DNA of 64,000 bases from Metabacillus crassostreae (lineage in GTDB: Bacteria; Bacillota; Bacilli; Bacillales; Bacillaceae), in contig NZ_JAFBDU010000003.1 in the NCBI RefSeq assembly GCF_016908395.1, positions 310,001-374,000 on the forward strand, read 5' to 3'. Under the pieces are notes generated by a model. That model saw nothing but the letters and a program-made list of their open reading frames with translations, did no database searches and was not told the DNA's origin. Made by a program: the position numbers and the translations under genes. Shown one piece after another: positions 18,570 to 31,062 of the stretch. How positions within the stretch are numbered: position 1 is the first letter of the stretch; each line of letters starts with the position of its first letter.

Positions 18570-19115
18570 TTATAATATAATAGCAACAACAAAAACAGCT
18601 ATACCTAATATACCACTTATAGAAAGGTAAAGAATTCTTAGAATTACACCAAAAGTTAACCAAACTAGACAATTACTAATAATGATCAATCCTAGGATAA
18701 AATCATTTCCGCTTGCAAAAAAATCAGATAATGCAATGGAGGAAATTAATAATTGTATAAAAGTTAAGCTTAAAGGCACTTGAAATGATTTGCCTTTTCT
18801 AATAAAGTAAGCGGTAACAAGAAAAGATCCTATGAGTAAAAAACTTAGGATAACCATTTGCATTAAATAGGCAATTTCAGTAAAATTAGTAAAAAGAAGA
18901 GATGCTATTACTAAGATCATAATAAAAGCATATAAAAAGCCATCAAATGTAGGTAGTCTTTTTTTCTTTTTTTTCACTTCAACTTGTTCATTATTTTCTT
19001 GATTACCTTCAGTATAGAGAGCTAACAAAAAGTCACAATATGTTTCAGGTAAAAGTTTATTGTCTTTCCATTGATGAATTTCATTGATTATAATGTTTTT
19101 TTTATCTTTATCCAT
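18570..19115 (-). CDS. Membrane protein of unknown function
   Basis: I do not recognise this 181-aa protein with confidence. Residues 1-57 are soluble and charged (INEIHQWKDNKLLPETYCDF, then a Lys-rich stretch). About five membrane spans follow at roughly 59-76, 82-103, 113-130, 138-158 and 162-181. The amphipathic N-terminal domain before a spans-only body resembles DUF2157-type membrane proteins in layout only. The ATG at 19115 has AAGG 9 nt upstream; an ATG at 19124 directly abuts that SD. It lies between sigA and cccA, where B. subtilis has no such gene as far as I recall. Confidence 0.75.
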   Translation of the reverse strand: MDKDKKNIIINEIHQWKDNKLLPETYCDFLLALYTEGNQENNEQVEVKKKKKRLPTFDGFLYAFIMILVIASLLFTNFTEIAYLMQMVILSFLLIGSFLVTAYFIRKGKSFQVPLSLTFIQLLISSIALSDFFASGNDFILGLIIISNCLVWLTFGVILRILYLSISGILGIAVFVVAIIL

Positions 19116-19241
19116 CTTAGCCATCCTTAATCATTGTTACTCTTATTTTAAAGAAGACATGTATGGCTTGTAAATGATAAGTTTTAAGTTGTTTCACATC
19201 CAGCGTGTCATCGTGTGTAAGTTAGAGTATGTTATTACAAA

Positions 19242-19262
19242 CTGAAAGACGGACATAAGTCC
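19242..19262 (-). terminator. Terminator of the yqxD-dnaG-sigA operon
   Basis: Stem GGCGGAC / GTCCGTC with loop TTAT (minus sense) and a short T-run, directly after the sigA stop. Confidence 0.75.
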
Positions 19263-19267
19263 GCCTT

Positions 19268-20380
19268 CTATTCTAAAAAGTCTTTTAGACGTTTACTACG
19301 GCTAGGGTGACGTAACTTTCTAAGCGCCTTTGCCTCTATTTGACGAATACGCTCACGAGTTACACCGAATACCTTACCAACTTCTTCAAGAGTTCTAGTT
19401 CTGCCATCATCTAGGCCAAAACGTAGGCGTAACACATTTTCTTCACGATCTGTTAACGTGTCAAGTACATCCTCTAGCTGTTCTTTCAGCAGTTCGTATG
19501 CAGCATGTTCAGAAGGTGAAGTTGCGTCCTGATCTTCTATGAAATCACCTAAGTGTGAATCATCTTCCTCACCAATTGGTGTTTCAAGTGAAACAGGTTC
19601 TTGAGCAATCTTAAGGATTTCCCTAACCTTGTCAGGGGTTAGTTCCATGTCTTCTCCAATTTCTTCTGGAGTTGGTTCTCTTCCAAGATCTTGAAGTAAC
19701 TGACGTTGAACTCTAATTAATTTGTTGATCGTCTCAACCATATGAACTGGAATACGAATTGTACGTGCCTGATCCGCAATAGCACGTGTAATCGCTTGGC
19801 GTATCCACCATGTTGCATACGTACTAAATTTATAACCTTTTCGATAATCAAACTTTTCTACAGCTTTCATTAAACCCATATTACCTTCTTGAATTAAATC
19901 AAGGAAAAGCATTCCACGACCAACATATCGTTTAGCAATACTTACAACAAGTCTTAGATTTGCTTCTGCAAGTCTTCTCTTTGCTTCATCGTCACCTTCT
20001 TCAATACGTTTAGCAAGATTAATTTCTTCGTTTGCAGATAAAAGATCTACACGACCGATCTCTTTTAAGTACATACGTACAGGGTCATTTATTTTAACGC
20101 CTGGTGGTACACTCAAATCATTCAAATCAAATTCTTCTTCTTTTGCCAAATCTTGAACATTTGGATCAGCCTCTGTACCTGCTTCACCTAACAATTCAAC
20201 ACCCTGTTCACCTAAAAATTCATAATACTCATCCATCTGGTCTGATTCTATTTCGAAGTTAGCCATACGCTCTGCGATTTCTTCGTATGTTAATACTCCA
20301 CGTTTTTTCCCGATTTCTGTTAATTGGTCTTTCACCTGTTCAAAGGTTACTTCCGTTTCATGGGTCTGTTTATCAGCCAT
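19268..20380 (-). CDS. sigA: Primary sigma factor SigA (RpoD)
   Basis: Housekeeping sigma subunit of RNA polymerase, 370 aa. The acidic N-terminal region 1.1 is followed by region 1.2 ([17 protein letters not shown]). Regions 2.1-2.4 include [20 protein letters not shown] and [19 protein letters not shown], region 3 follows, and region 4 ends with the helix-turn-helix [20 protein letters not shown]. The ATG at 20380 has GGAAGGAGGGG 5 nt upstream; in-frame codons further up lie inside or before the SD. It is the last gene of the yqxD-dnaG-sigA macromolecular-synthesis group and is followed by a terminator. Confidence 0.99.
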   Translation of the reverse strand: MADKQTHETEVTFEQVKDQLTEIGKKRGVLTYEEIAERMANFEIESDQMDEYYEFLGEQGVELLGEAGTEADPNVQDLAKEEEFDLNDLSVPPGVKINDPVRMYLKEIGRVDLLSANEEINLAKRIEEGDDEAKRRLAEANLRLVVSIAKRYVGRGMLFLDLIQEGNMGLMKAVEKFDYRKGYKFSTYATWWIRQAITRAIADQARTIRIPVHMVETINKLIRVQRQLLQDLGREPTPEEIGEDMELTPDKVREILKIAQEPVSLETPIGEEDDSHLGDFIEDQDATSPSEHAAYELLKEQLEDVLDTLTDREENVLRLRFGLDDGRTRTLEEVGKVFGVTRERIRQIEAKALRKLRHPSRSKRLKDFLE

Positions 20381-20516
20381 AGGAACCCCTCCTTCCAAAC
20401 TTACCAAGTTATAAGATAAGCCACTGGATTACTGTGTAGCGGTATATTTGATATATCTTGAATGTGTTATAGTTAACACACTTATTAATATTTACCTCTT
20501 CACTTCAGCTTACTTT

Positions 20517-22331
20517 TTATGACTTTAAAGCTTGTTTTAATTGAATAATTTCCATTGCTATTTGAGCTGCTTCTTTGAACTGTTTATTTCTTTCAGCTTC
20601 ATTTTTAACAGCTTCTTTTTCTTTTATCATTAACATTTTTTGATGATTCAACACCTGTTTTATACAATCTGATAACTCTTGTTCACTTACTTCAGTGTTT
20701 AATGTAATCATCGCAATGTTGGATACAATATCTTGTAATTCTGCATTTGGTAATCTTGAAAGAAACGAGCTAACATTTTCCTCATTTCCTTCTTCATAAA
20801 ATCCATACAGATAAGTAACAATAGCTTTATGCTCTTCAATATTAAATTGAAGACCAAGTCGTTCTAATACCTTCTGAGACAGATCCTTACTTCTTAGCAT
20901 ATAGCCAATTAACATTCGTTCTGCAGTGTGAAAGGCGGGTAACAGGCTTTTTCTTGCAATTGGGTTGCGCTTCACCTGTTGTGGAACCTTTTTTACATTT
21001 GAAGTATGATCAGATTCTTGTTTAGGCTTCTTCTGGTTAAGCTGTTCTTTTAGAACATCCATTGATAAATCAAACTCTTTAGAAAGCTGCTTCAAATAGA
21101 TTTCCTTTTCAACTGCACTTTTTAATTGGCTAACCTCACCAAGGATATTCTCAATATATTGGAATCGTTCTCCTTCATTTTGGAGGTTCTTACCTCTTCT
21201 GTAATAGCTCATCTTGAACGTCATTAGAGGTACACTTGCCCCTATTACATCGTTTTTAAACTTTTCAGAGCCGTACTTTTTGATGTAGTCATCAGGGTCT
21301 AAACCATCTTGAATCATTGCAACGTTTATATGACATCCAACACTTTGTAAGATCTTAGCTGCTCGATTTGTTGCTTCTATTCCTGCAGAATCTGAATCAT
21401 AACAAATCACAATCTCAGATACATTTCTTCTTAAAATTTTTGCCTGCTCTTCAGTTAGTGAAGTTCCCATTGTTGCTATAGCATTCTCTACACCAGATCT
21501 TGAAGAAGATATAACATCAGCAAAGCCTTCAAAAAGAACAGCTTGTTGATTTTTCCGAATATGTACCCTAGCTCGGTGAAAATTATAGAGTATCTTACTC
21601 TTATTAAATATTTTTGTTTCAGGGCTGTTCAGATACTTTGGCTTCTCGTCTCCGAGCACTCTCCCTGAGAACGCTATTGTCATACCATGATGATCTGTTA
21701 TAGGAAACATAATTCTATTTCGAAAGCGATCAAAATAGTCTTCTGAATTATTTTTCTTGACTAATAATCCAGCTTCCTCCATTAAATCAGCACTAAAACC
21801 CCTTTTCACCAAGAATTTTGATATAAAGTCCCAAGAATCAAGTGCATAACCAATTTCAAATGTATCAATTGTTTCTCGAGTAAAGCCTCTATTCAATAAA
21901 TAATCTAATGCTTCTTGACCCTCTTTTGTATTTACCAATAAATGATGGTAAAATTTCTTTAGAAGTTCATGAGCTTCGATCATCTTCTCAGCATCTTTTG
22001 GGATGTTGCGCTCCTGATCATTTGCTGTGATTTCAGTAGGTAACTCAATACCAACTTTATCAGCAACGTGTTGGGCAGCTTCTATAAATGAATAATTCTC
22101 ATGTTGCATTAAGAAGGAAAAAACATTTCCACCTGCACCACATCCAAAGCAGTGAAAAATCTGTTTATCAGCTGAAACTGAAAACGAAGGGGACTTTTCT
22201 CCATGAAACGGACATAAGCCAAAATAGTTACGACCTTGTTTCTTCAGTTGAACATATTCACTTATCACATCAACAATGTCAGAAGTTCGTTGGATTTTCT
22301 CGATTAATTCTTCGGGAATTCGATTTCCCAT
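20517..22331 (-). CDS. dnaG: DNA primase
   Basis: Synthesises RNA primers at the replication fork together with the replicative helicase. The N-terminal CHC2 zinc domain has ligands C40, H43, C61 and C64 ([10 protein letters not shown] and HCFGCGAGG). The TOPRIM catalytic core has EGFADV and YDSDSAG. The C-terminal helicase-interaction domain comprises the last ~150 residues. 604 aa. The ATG at 22331 follows GGAG at 8 nt. It lies 32 bases downstream of yqxD, and a 109-base gap separates its stop end from sigA, where B. subtilis carries an additional promoter; I could not define one here. Confidence 0.99.
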   Translation of the reverse strand: MGNRIPEELIEKIQRTSDIVDVISEYVQLKKQGRNYFGLCPFHGEKSPSFSVSADKQIFHCFGCGAGGNVFSFLMQHENYSFIEAAQHVADKVGIELPTEITANDQERNIPKDAEKMIEAHELLKKFYHHLLVNTKEGQEALDYLLNRGFTRETIDTFEIGYALDSWDFISKFLVKRGFSADLMEEAGLLVKKNNSEDYFDRFRNRIMFPITDHHGMTIAFSGRVLGDEKPKYLNSPETKIFNKSKILYNFHRARVHIRKNQQAVLFEGFADVISSSRSGVENAIATMGTSLTEEQAKILRRNVSEIVICYDSDSAGIEATNRAAKILQSVGCHINVAMIQDGLDPDDYIKKYGSEKFKNDVIGASVPLMTFKMSYYRRGKNLQNEGERFQYIENILGEVSQLKSAVEKEIYLKQLSKEFDLSMDVLKEQLNQKKPKQESDHTSNVKKVPQQVKRNPIARKSLLPAFHTAERMLIGYMLRSKDLSQKVLERLGLQFNIEEHKAIVTYLYGFYEEGNEENVSSFLSRLPNAELQDIVSNIAMITLNTEVSEQELSDCIKQVLNHQKMLMIKEKEAVKNEAERNKQFKEAAQIAMEIIQLKQALKS

Positions 22332-22363
22332 ACTAACAACTCCGTAATAGAGATATTCAATAT

Positions 22364-22837
22364 TTATTTAAAATCTCCTGCATCTTTCGACAAAATTTTT
22401 TCGATTGTTGTGATAAAATTTATTGTATCTTCAGCAGTGAACTTTTTTGGACCTTTAGTGTACTTACCACTACGACGCTCCATAGCTGATAAATATCGAA
22501 ACTGCAGGGCTGATTCAATATTAGCTTCTGTATATTGTTTACCCCTAGGAGTAACAACAATAACATTTTTCCTTAGCAATAAACCTGCTAAACCAATATC
22601 TTGTGAAATAACAATATCATGTTTATTTACATGATTGACTATGTATAAATCTGCTTCTTCTTTACCAGTGTCTACAAACACCCAATTTCCACCATATGTT
22701 TTATCAGAACTATGGTTATAGGATGCTACAAAAGTAACGTTTATTTTATACTTCCCTGCAATATCCATTACTTCCTGCTTGACTGGACAAGCATCAGCAT
22801 CAACATAAATCCCTATATTTTTTTTAGCATAGTTCAT
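22364..22837 (-). CDS. yqxD: YaiI/YqxD family protein (DUF188)
   Basis: 157-aa conserved protein beginning with the family signature [14 protein letters not shown] second conserved segment is [12 protein letters not shown] with GKQYTE following. The acidic residues in VDADACP and SQDIGLA suggest a PIN-like nuclease fold, but activity is unproven. It is the first gene of the yqxD-dnaG-sigA cluster, an arrangement shared across Bacillus. The ATG at 22837 has GGAG rather far upstream (about 12 nt). Confidence 0.9.
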   Translation of the reverse strand: MNYAKKNIGIYVDADACPVKQEVMDIAGKYKINVTFVASYNHSSDKTYGGNWVFVDTGKEEADLYIVNHVNKHDIVISQDIGLAGLLLRKNVIVVTPRGKQYTEANIESALQFRYLSAMERRSGKYTKGPKKFTAEDTINFITTIEKILSKDAGDFK

Positions 22838-23261
22838 TATTCTACATCACTCCGGGATAATCCTTCTTAACAATACTACTGTAAGTTAATATTCTAGAAA
22901 AAGAACGAAAATCCTTTTTTGTCGAAAATTATTTCTGTGTATTTCTTGACAGTTTACAATTAATAGTTTATTCCTAGATGTCAAGTTCTAAACCTAAAAA
23001 ATTACTTTTTATCACAATTTTTTATTATAATACAAAGTTCGTCAAATTTCTATTGTTTTCTTCTCCTAAATTTAAGTATAAGCAACTAATCCCCATTTAA
23101 GTACTAAAAAACTTAGAAAAGAGTAAGCGCCAGAACAGTTAAACCTTCATAAGGTAAGCTTTTTCTCAAACAAAGCTTCTTTGAATTGTCATGTTTTCCA
23201 CCATAAAAATATGGGAGACTTATGATAATTGTTAATTACCAACAAGCCCCCCATGAATTAC
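22838..23261. other. Gene-free region upstream of yqxD
   Basis: 424 AT-rich bases that should contain the yqxD-dnaG-sigA promoter. Two TTGACA hexamers face each other at about 22952 (plus) and 22979-22984 (minus), but neither has a good -10 at 16-18 nt. I see no small gene, RNA motif or convincing terminator. Confidence 0.4.
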
Positions 23262-24083
23262 CTAAAAAGTACCATTTTGCTTATTCATGAAATTTGCAAT
23301 GATATTTGCTGTTTCTTCAACAGCTTTATTTGAAACATCTACAACCTGACAACCAATTTGATTTACTACTTTATCAAAATAATCTAGTTCTTCTCGTATT
23401 CGGTCAATATTTGCATAAAAGGCTTCATCATTCAATCCTAATGATTTCAATCTTTCTTTTCGAATATGATTTAATTTCTCAGGCATAATTCGAAGTCCAA
23501 TACATTTTTGTGCTGAAACCTTATATAATTCTTCTGGTGGTTCAACTTCTGGTACAATCGGTACATTCGCAACTTTAAAGCGCTTATGAGCAAGATATTG
23601 TGACAATGGTGTTTTCGACGTTCTTGAAACACCTATTAATACGATGTCGGCTTTTAGAATACCTCTTGGATCTCGTCCATCATCATATTTGACGGCGAAT
23701 TCAATCGCCTCCACCTTTTTAAAATAATCATCATCTAGTTTTCTAACACGACCAGGCTCATATTTTGCTGAAATACCATATGAAGTTTCCATTTTATCTA
23801 TTAAAGGACCGATAATGTCATAATAAACAACACCTTGTTTTGTTGCTTCCTCCATTAAATAATTTCTTAATTCAGGGACAACCATTGTAAAACAAACTAT
23901 AGCGTGGTCCTGCTTTGCTAATGAAATCACTTCTAATATCGTACCTTTGTCTTCAACATATGGAATTCTTTTAATTTTCGTATTGGCTGAGGCTCCGTTA
24001 AATTGGCTTGCAGCTGCCTTAACAACCAGCTCTGCTGTTTCTCCTACTGAATCAGATACAACATAAATTAATCGATAACTCAT
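23262..24083 (-). CDS. yqfL: Putative pyruvate, phosphate dikinase regulatory protein
   Basis: Bifunctional serine/threonine kinase and Pi-dependent phosphorylase family (DUF299/PPSR). In relatives it switches PEP synthase or PPDK off and on. The N-terminus is [18 protein letters not shown]. The nucleotide-binding P-loop is [11 protein letters not shown], near residue 150. 273 aa. It lies 34 bases downstream of ccpN and is probably co-transcribed; B. subtilis YqfL (PpsR) influences CcpN activity, which fits the pairing. No PEP synthase or PPDK gene is in this window, so the target enzyme is inferred only from the family. Confidence 0.92.
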   Translation of the reverse strand: MSYRLIYVVSDSVGETAELVVKAAASQFNGASANTKIKRIPYVEDKGTILEVISLAKQDHAIVCFTMVVPELRNYLMEEATKQGVVYYDIIGPLIDKMETSYGISAKYEPGRVRKLDDDYFKKVEAIEFAVKYDDGRDPRGILKADIVLIGVSRTSKTPLSQYLAHKRFKVANVPIVPEVEPPEELYKVSAQKCIGLRIMPEKLNHIRKERLKSLGLNDEAFYANIDRIREELDYFDKVVNQIGCQVVDVSNKAVEETANIIANFMNKQNGTF

Positions 24084-24117
24084 TAATTATATCCCCATTT
24101 CCGTTTGCTAGCTGCTT

Positions 24118-24747
24118 TTATTCCACTGCAAGGCTAACCAGTATTTTTGTCATATTTGTTTTTGTTACCCTTCCAATAACCTCTAAACCTTTTTCTGTAT
24201 CCTTTACAACTGGTAACGCATCAATTTGCTTGTCTATTAAAACATGTGCCACATCTAAAATTAAATCTTCGTGTCTACAAACTGTTATATTAGGCATTCT
24301 TGTCATTATAATATTAACAGGTATTGTTGTTAATTCTTGTTTGCCAATACTTGTACGTAATAAATCTTTTCGTGATAGCACTCCAACTAAAATGGATTGA
24401 TCATCAACAACAAACAATGTTCCTACATCCTCTAAAAACATCGTACAAATCGCATCATATACTGAAACATTTACACTCACAACAATTGGAATGGATTGAT
24501 AGTCCTTAACCTTCAATTTCTTTAGCTCATCTGTTAGAAGCTGATTATTTTTCTTACCAGTGAAATAATAACCCACACGTGGTCTTGCATCTAAGTATCC
24601 AGTCATTGTTAATATAGCTAAATCTGGGCGCAATGTTGCTCTCGTTAAATTTAACTGATCTGCTATTTGTTCCCCAGTTATAGGTCCATTTCCTTTTACT
24701 ATTTCTACGATTTTCTCTTGACGTTTATTAAGCTCTATTTGACTCAC
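24118..24747 (-). CDS. ccpN: Gluconeogenesis repressor CcpN
   Basis: Transcription repressor of gluconeogenic genes (gapB and pckA in B. subtilis). A winged helix-turn-helix (PITGEQIADQLNLTRATLRPD) is followed by two CBS domains (VSVYDAICTMFLEDVGTLFVVD and the C-terminal half). Homologues start at a residue aligned with the GTG at 24747 (here SQIELNKRQEK follows). The start is uncertain, because the strong SD-like AAGGTGGTGA overlaps that codon. The frame is open back to 24846, with an ATG at 24774 that has no good SD. It precedes yqfL, as in B. subtilis. Confidence 0.9.
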   Translation of the reverse strand: MSQIELNKRQEKIVEIVKGNGPITGEQIADQLNLTRATLRPDLAILTMTGYLDARPRVGYYFTGKKNNQLLTDELKKLKVKDYQSIPIVVSVNVSVYDAICTMFLEDVGTLFVVDDQSILVGVLSRKDLLRTSIGKQELTTIPVNIIMTRMPNITVCRHEDLILDVAHVLIDKQIDALPVVKDTEKGLEVIGRVTKTNMTKILVSLAVE

Positions 24748-24995
24748 CACCTTACTTTTTAAAATTTTTTCCATCATTACATTCACAAATGTAGATTTCA
24801 TTTTAATTATCATATCTAATTTATTTACTATCTTATATTTTTTCATAAAATTGCAGAAGTAACTGTATATTTATTTAACACACCGTCAAATTTGTATTAG
24901 TAAAAGAATATAATCAGTTTGCACAATAGGTTATACTATATAAAATTATTATATACTTTCTAAGGGATTTGAAAAGTAATTTGTTTTAGCATACG

Positions 24996-25033
24996 AAAAA
25001 AAGAACTGACTTATTAGTAGACAGTTCTTTTCT
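24996..25033 (-). terminator. Rho-independent terminator of glyQS
   Basis: Stem AAAAGAACTG / CAGTTCTTTT around an ~13-nt loop, followed on the minus strand by a T-tract, 20 bases after the glyS stop. Confidence 0.88.
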
Positions 25034-25051
25034 TCGTTTACTGTAGTTTGA

Positions 25052-27115
25052 TTATTTCACTAAAATTACATTCATTTTAGCAAATGACTCAATCAACTCT
25101 GAAATAGCCACCATTTGAGCTAAACGATTTTCTTTAATTTTTGCGTCCTCAGCCATGACCATCGTATGATCAAAATAATCATTGATAACTGGCTTTAAGT
25201 TGGCTAGCACTTTAAAAATTTCTTCCTCTTGGCCTGCTTCTTTATAACCAGCTATTTTTCCAGATGAAATATTGTACACTTCATATAGCTTTTTTTCATA
25301 CTCTGATTCAAATAACAACTCATTGATTTCTTGTGCACTACCTTTTTTAGCGATATTCATAACACGTGCTAGTGCTTCAATTGTTTCCTTAAACTCTTGT
25401 TGATCTGAAGCATGTTTTAGTAATCTTGCACGTTCAGTTAATGACGTTACTTCAAGGTAAGATGACTCTAGAACAGCATCTATTAAATCATGGCGAATAG
25501 AATCCTCCGCTAAAAGGTATTTTAATCGTAGTTTGAAGAATGCTATCATTTCTTTTTTAGTATCTGCTGAGACTTTATCACCAAACAACTCAAGCGCTGA
25601 GCTGAATAATTGCGGAAGTTCTAGCTTATAGTTTTTTGAGCGTAATATTTGTACAATTCCACTTGCTTGTCGTCTTAATGCATAAGGATCTTGAGAGCCT
25701 GTTGGTATTTTGCCTATCGCAAAAAATCCTGTAATTGTATCAAGTTTATCAGCTAAAGCAACAATAGCACCAATATCTGAAGAAGGTACAGCATCATCTG
25801 CATGTCTTGGCATATAATGTTCATTTATGGCAGCAGCAACTGTTTCTTTTTCTCCAGAAATCCTAGCATATTTCTCACCAATTTTACCTTGTAGTTCAGG
25901 AAATTCATATACCATATGAGTAACCAAATCAAATTTACAAATAGATGCTGTACGTGTAATATCTTCTTTTACTTCAGAGTTAATTTGTAGCTGATCAGCA
26001 AGTGTTTCAGATAGCTTAACAACCCGCTTCACTTTTTCTCCTAAAGTTCCTAATTCTTCATGAAAAACAATTTTATCTAATTTCTGTACTGCATCTTCTA
26101 TCTTAAGTTTTTTGTCTTCCTTGTAAAAGAAATTAGCATCAGATAATCTAGCTCGTAATACCTTTTCATTTCCTCGAGCTACATTTTCAAGATGATTATG
26201 GTCACCATTTCTCACAGTAACAAAGAAAGGCTGTAACTCACCTTCCTGATTTCTAACAGGAAAATATCTTTGATGCTCCTTCATACTAGTAACTAAAACT
26301 TCGTCCGGTAATGTTAAATACTCCGATTCAAACTTACCAAATAAAGCAGTAGGGTATTCAACTAAATTATTAACTTCCTCAAGTAAATCCTCATCGATCG
26401 GAATAATCCACTTTTGTTCAGCTTCAATTTCTGAAAGCTGAGACGTAATCGCTTGTTTACGTTTAACAGGATCAGCTAAAACAAATTGTTCTAACAAAGC
26501 AGCTTCATATAAAGATGGCGAAGCAACTTCCACTTTATTTCCTAGAAAACGATGTCCATACGTATATGAACCTGTCTCAATGCCTGCAATTTCAAATGGT
26601 ATAACATCATTACCAAATAGGGCTACAATCCATTTAATTGGTCTGATATATCGTAAATCATTGCTTCCCCATCGCATATTTTTAGGGAATGTTAACCCAA
26701 TAATTAATTGCTTCATTTCAATTAATAAAGTTTTTGTTTCTTGACCTTTTATATGTTTTTGGACATGTGCGTATTCTACCCCATTTATTTCTTTAAAATA
26801 AATGTCCTCAACAGATGCACCTTGCCCCTTAGTAAAACCAATTGAAGCTTTAGACCAATTCCCCTCACCATCTTTAGCAATCTTTTTAGCTGGACCTTTT
26901 GCTTCCTCTTCAATATCAGGTTGCTTATCAGCCACATCTTTTATTTGGACAGCTAACCTTCTTGGTGTTGAAAATGCTTTTACTTCTCCATGAGATAACT
27001 TTTTTTCTTCAAGCCATTTTGTTATTTTATCTTCTAACTGATTCATAGAAGGTGTGACATATTGAGCTGGTAGCTCCTCTAATCCAATTTCTATTAATAA
27101 ATCTTGCTTACTCAT
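25052..27115 (-). CDS. glyS: Glycyl-tRNA synthetase beta subunit
   Basis: Beta subunit of the heterotetrameric glycyl-tRNA synthetase, contributing tRNA binding. It opens with [15 protein letters not shown], typical of the family. It contains an HD-like central region and ends in a tRNA-anticodon-binding helical domain ([20 protein letters not shown]). 687 aa. The ATG at 27115 has GGGGGAG upstream, while a codon at 27136 precedes the SD. Its start overlaps the end of glyQ by 8 bases, so translation is coupled. The operon is controlled by the upstream T-box. Confidence 0.98.
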   Translation of the reverse strand: MSKQDLLIEIGLEELPAQYVTPSMNQLEDKITKWLEEKKLSHGEVKAFSTPRRLAVQIKDVADKQPDIEEEAKGPAKKIAKDGEGNWSKASIGFTKGQGASVEDIYFKEINGVEYAHVQKHIKGQETKTLLIEMKQLIIGLTFPKNMRWGSNDLRYIRPIKWIVALFGNDVIPFEIAGIETGSYTYGHRFLGNKVEVASPSLYEAALLEQFVLADPVKRKQAITSQLSEIEAEQKWIIPIDEDLLEEVNNLVEYPTALFGKFESEYLTLPDEVLVTSMKEHQRYFPVRNQEGELQPFFVTVRNGDHNHLENVARGNEKVLRARLSDANFFYKEDKKLKIEDAVQKLDKIVFHEELGTLGEKVKRVVKLSETLADQLQINSEVKEDITRTASICKFDLVTHMVYEFPELQGKIGEKYARISGEKETVAAAINEHYMPRHADDAVPSSDIGAIVALADKLDTITGFFAIGKIPTGSQDPYALRRQASGIVQILRSKNYKLELPQLFSSALELFGDKVSADTKKEMIAFFKLRLKYLLAEDSIRHDLIDAVLESSYLEVTSLTERARLLKHASDQQEFKETIEALARVMNIAKKGSAQEINELLFESEYEKKLYEVYNISSGKIAGYKEAGQEEEIFKVLANLKPVINDYFDHTMVMAEDAKIKENRLAQMVAISELIESFAKMNVILVK

Positions 27116-27998
27116 TATGTTCTCCCCCTTTCTCATGTAACATTGGGAATCCTAATTTTTCTCTTTCATCATAAAATGTTTTAGCTACCTTACGCGCTAA
27201 GTTTCGCACGCGTCCAATGTATCCTGTTCTCTCAGTAACAGATATAGCTCCTTTTGCATCTAAAAGATTAAAAGTATGTGAGCATTTCAGGACATAATCA
27301 TATGCTGGATGTACAAGTCCCACGTCCATTTGTCTAATAGCTTCCTTTTCATAAGTAGAAAACAACTGAAATAGCATATCAGTATCAGACGTTTCAAATG
27401 TATATTTTGAATGCTCATATTCAGGCATTAAGAAGATATCTCTCACAGTGTAGCCTTTTGTCCATTCTAGATCAAAAACATTTTCCTTGTCTTGTATATA
27501 TGATGCAAGCCTTTCAATTCCATATGTAATTTCAGCAGAAACTGGTTTACATTCCAAACCACCAACTTGCTGGAAATAAGTAAATTGTGTAATTTCCATT
27601 CCATCAAGCCATACTTCCCAACCTAAACCTGCACAGCCTAGGGAAGGATTTTCCCAGTTATCTTCTACAAAACGTATATCATGCTTTAAAGGATCAATAC
27701 CTAATGCACGTAATGAATCCAAATATAACTCTTGAATGTTATCAGGAGACGGTTTCATAATCACTTGAAATTGGTGATGCTGGTAAAGTCTATTAGGATT
27801 CTCTCCATACCGCCCATCAGCAGGTCGTCTTGACGGCTCAACATAAGCAACCTTCCATGGTTCAGGACCTATACTTTTTAAAAAGGTGTATGGACTCATA
27901 GTCCCTGCCCCTTTTTCTGTATCATATGCCTGCATCAGCACACAGCCTTGATCTGACCAATGCTTTTGCAGCGTTAAAATCATTTCTTGAATATTCAT
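27108..27998 (-). CDS. glyQ: Glycyl-tRNA synthetase alpha subunit
   Basis: Catalytic class II alpha subunit that activates glycine and charges tRNA-Gly. The sequence shows the family hallmarks [28 protein letters not shown] and [17 protein letters not shown] (motif 2 region), and the C-terminal [18 protein letters not shown]. 296 aa. The ATG at 27998 follows GGAGGTG at 7 nt. It is the first gene of glyQS, downstream of a glycine T-box leader and a good sigma-A promoter. Confidence 0.99.
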   Translation of the reverse strand: MNIQEMILTLQKHWSDQGCVLMQAYDTEKGAGTMSPYTFLKSIGPEPWKVAYVEPSRRPADGRYGENPNRLYQHHQFQVIMKPSPDNIQELYLDSLRALGIDPLKHDIRFVEDNWENPSLGCAGLGWEVWLDGMEITQFTYFQQVGGLECKPVSAEITYGIERLASYIQDKENVFDLEWTKGYTVRDIFLMPEYEHSKYTFETSDTDMLFQLFSTYEKEAIRQMDVGLVHPAYDYVLKCSHTFNLLDAKGAISVTERTGYIGRVRNLARKVAKTFYDEREKLGFPMLHEKGGEHNE

Positions 27999-28159
27999 TC
28001 AAAAACACCTCCATTAGTTTTAAATAAAGCAAATTTAGAAATCATAAGAAAAAACATTTTACTCTTTTAACATTCTTGACGTCCTTAGTTTTAGACAGCA
28101 ATTAATTAGATTGGTGAATGCTCATTGAACAAAATAAGTTGTATAGAGCAAATCCGGCT

Positions 28160-28395
28160 TTTTAAACAACAAAAAGCCCTCGTCATCTATGCCAAAGAAA
28201 TGACATAGGGACGAGAGCATACCCGCGGTTCCACCCTATTTGCTTATACAATAAGCCACTTTTAAAAATTCAGCTCCGGAATGCCTTTCATTACGTGCCA
28301 ATCCTTAGCTTTCACCGTCCTAAGGTCGCTATCACTTGGGGAAACGTAAATACTTCTTTCCTTCAACGCATCATAATTCGTTTAATTATATTTGC
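28160..28395 (-). promoter_or_regulatory. T-box leader (tRNA-Gly responsive) of glyQS
   Basis: The minus strand carries the conserved T-box AGGGTGGAACCGCGG (28223-28237). Upstream is a short Stem I of the glycine type, with a likely specifier GGC (28283-28285) in GAAAGGCATTCC. Downstream is a terminator, CTCGTCCCTATG...CATAGATGACGAG plus a T-tract (about 28165-28215). The 5' arm of the terminator overlaps the T-box/antiterminator region. Uncharged tRNA-Gly should favour the antiterminator and expression. The rest of the 27999-28471 gap is the short unstructured lead into glyQ. Confidence 0.95.
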
Positions 28396-28424
28396 ATCTT
28401 AATCGAAATGATATTAAAAGTCAA
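28396..28424 (-). promoter_or_regulatory. Candidate sigma-A promoter of glyQS
   Basis: -35 TTGACT (28419-28424), 17-nt spacer, -10 TAAGAT (28396-28401) on the minus strand, just upstream of the T-box Stem I. Confidence 0.7.
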
Positions 28425-28471
28425 TTATTAAAGCAGTTTTCGTAAACATTGTTGCTTTAAGTACTAGATTA

Positions 28472-29224
28472 TTATAATTTACCTTTTAATGAATCAAGTT
28501 GATCTAAAAACCGCTTTGATTTTATCGTTAGACCAGAAAATTCTTGATAGTAAGCTTGAATAACATTTTTTAGTTCTTTTTTTGTTTCTGGTTTTACAGA
28601 TATATTACCTAATCGGTTCAAATCAAAATAATAAAATAATCTAAGTAATTTAACAGTCATCGGTGATATAGGTAGTCTATAAGGATCTTTTTGATAACAG
28701 AGGTGACAAATAAAGCCACCTTCTCTAATTGAAAAGTGAAAGTTACCATCTTTATTACCACAAACAGTACAACTATCTAGCTGTGGATTTAAGCCTAACA
28801 CAGACAACATTTTCATTTCAAAAATATTAACTAATATATCAGGATCTACTTCATCATCAAGATAGATAAGTGTTTGTTTTAATAATTCAAAAAGAAATGG
28901 ATTTCTATCTGTATTTTCAGTACTTTTATCTAATAATTCTGCTATGTAAGAGGCGTAAGCTGTAAGAAAAATATCTTCTCTAATTCCTCTAAGCGAATGA
29001 ATAATTTCACCCTGCTGTAGACTACCTAATCCATTCGATCTCTGAAACATAAATGTTCCATACGTAAAAAGTTGGGTAATTGACGTAAGGCGACTGTTTG
29101 GTTTTTTTGCCCCTCTTGCCATAACCCCAACTTTTCCTAATTCTCTCGTATATATTGTAATAATTTTGTTTGTCTCACCATAATCAGTAGAACGGATTAC
29201 GATTCCTTCACATTTTTGAAGCAA
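28472..29224 (-). CDS. recO: DNA repair protein RecO
   Basis: Recombination mediator that loads RecA on SSB-coated single strands with RecR. The N-terminal OB fold begins [18 protein letters not shown] helical domain follows, with a C-terminal zinc knuckle formed by CTVCGN and CHLC. I place the start at the TTG at 29224 (MLQKCEGIV), aligned with homologues and 7 nt after AAGGTGA; the TTG at 29242 is 18 bases further upstream and overlaps the SD region. 250 aa. It lies 33 bases after yqzL, an order conserved in Bacillus (era-yqzL-recO). Confidence 0.95.
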   Translation of the reverse strand: MLQKCEGIVIRSTDYGETNKIITIYTRELGKVGVMARGAKKPNSRLTSITQLFTYGTFMFQRSNGLGSLQQGEIIHSLRGIREDIFLTAYASYIAELLDKSTENTDRNPFLFELLKQTLIYLDDEVDPDILVNIFEMKMLSVLGLNPQLDSCTVCGNKDGNFHFSIREGGFICHLCYQKDPYRLPISPMTVKLLRLFYYFDLNRLGNISVKPETKKELKNVIQAYYQEFSGLTIKSKRFLDQLDSLKGKL

Positions 29225-29257
29225 ATTTCCTTCACCTTCCAAAGGTATCAGGCAAGA

Positions 29258-29401
29258 TCAGGAAATTGGAAAATCTATTTCAGCTAGTTCATCCTCTTGA
29301 TAATCGGGTCCGTCATCATTCTCCTTTTCCATTTCCTTAAAAAGAAGATACGTATCAATGCTACCTGTTTGCGAAAAAACCTTCCAGGTAAAATCCAACA
29401 T
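29258..29401 (-). CDS. yqzL: YqzL family small protein
   Basis: 47-aa reading frame, reading MLDFTWKVFSQTGSIDTYLL at the start and ending in an acidic ELAEIDFPIS tail. This is the conserved YqzL family protein found between era and recO in Bacillus. The start ATG at 29401 has AAAGGTGG about 9 nt upstream. Function is unknown. It is probably co-transcribed with recO. A 210-base AT-rich gap with no clear terminator separates it from era. Confidence 0.9.
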   Translation of the reverse strand: MLDFTWKVFSQTGSIDTYLLFKEMEKENDDGPDYQEDELAEIDFPIS

Positions 29402-29611
29402 AAAAAACCCCACCTTTCAGTTGTTAAGACTAGCAAGCAATATCCAATTTCATATATTTATCTTGACCTTTTCTTCATCATTTCATGTTAAACAATATTT
29501 GTTAATCATTTTTATGAATACTCTAAAATCATGATCTTGTAGAAGGTGCACTTATTTATCTTCTGCTTTTTTAAAATTCAATCAATGTAAATAATAAGTG
29601 AACTTCAACTT

Positions 29612-30962
<1,351 letters not shown>

Positions 30963-31062
30963 CTAATATCATCATTATTTTCACGTGATTTTGGAAATTG
31001 TAATTTAATTGTAAGAATCTTCTGAATTTGTCCGCAATACACTAAATAGTGCCTTTTTTGTT

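Noticed and set aside
22950-22990. Convergent TTGACA hexamers upstream of yqxD as promoters
   Set aside because: Neither has a -10 element at 16-18 nt, so they are probably chance matches.
29548-29606. Inverted repeat CACTTATT/AATAAGTG downstream of era
   Set aside because: Arms are interrupted, the loop is long and no T-run follows; not a credible terminator.
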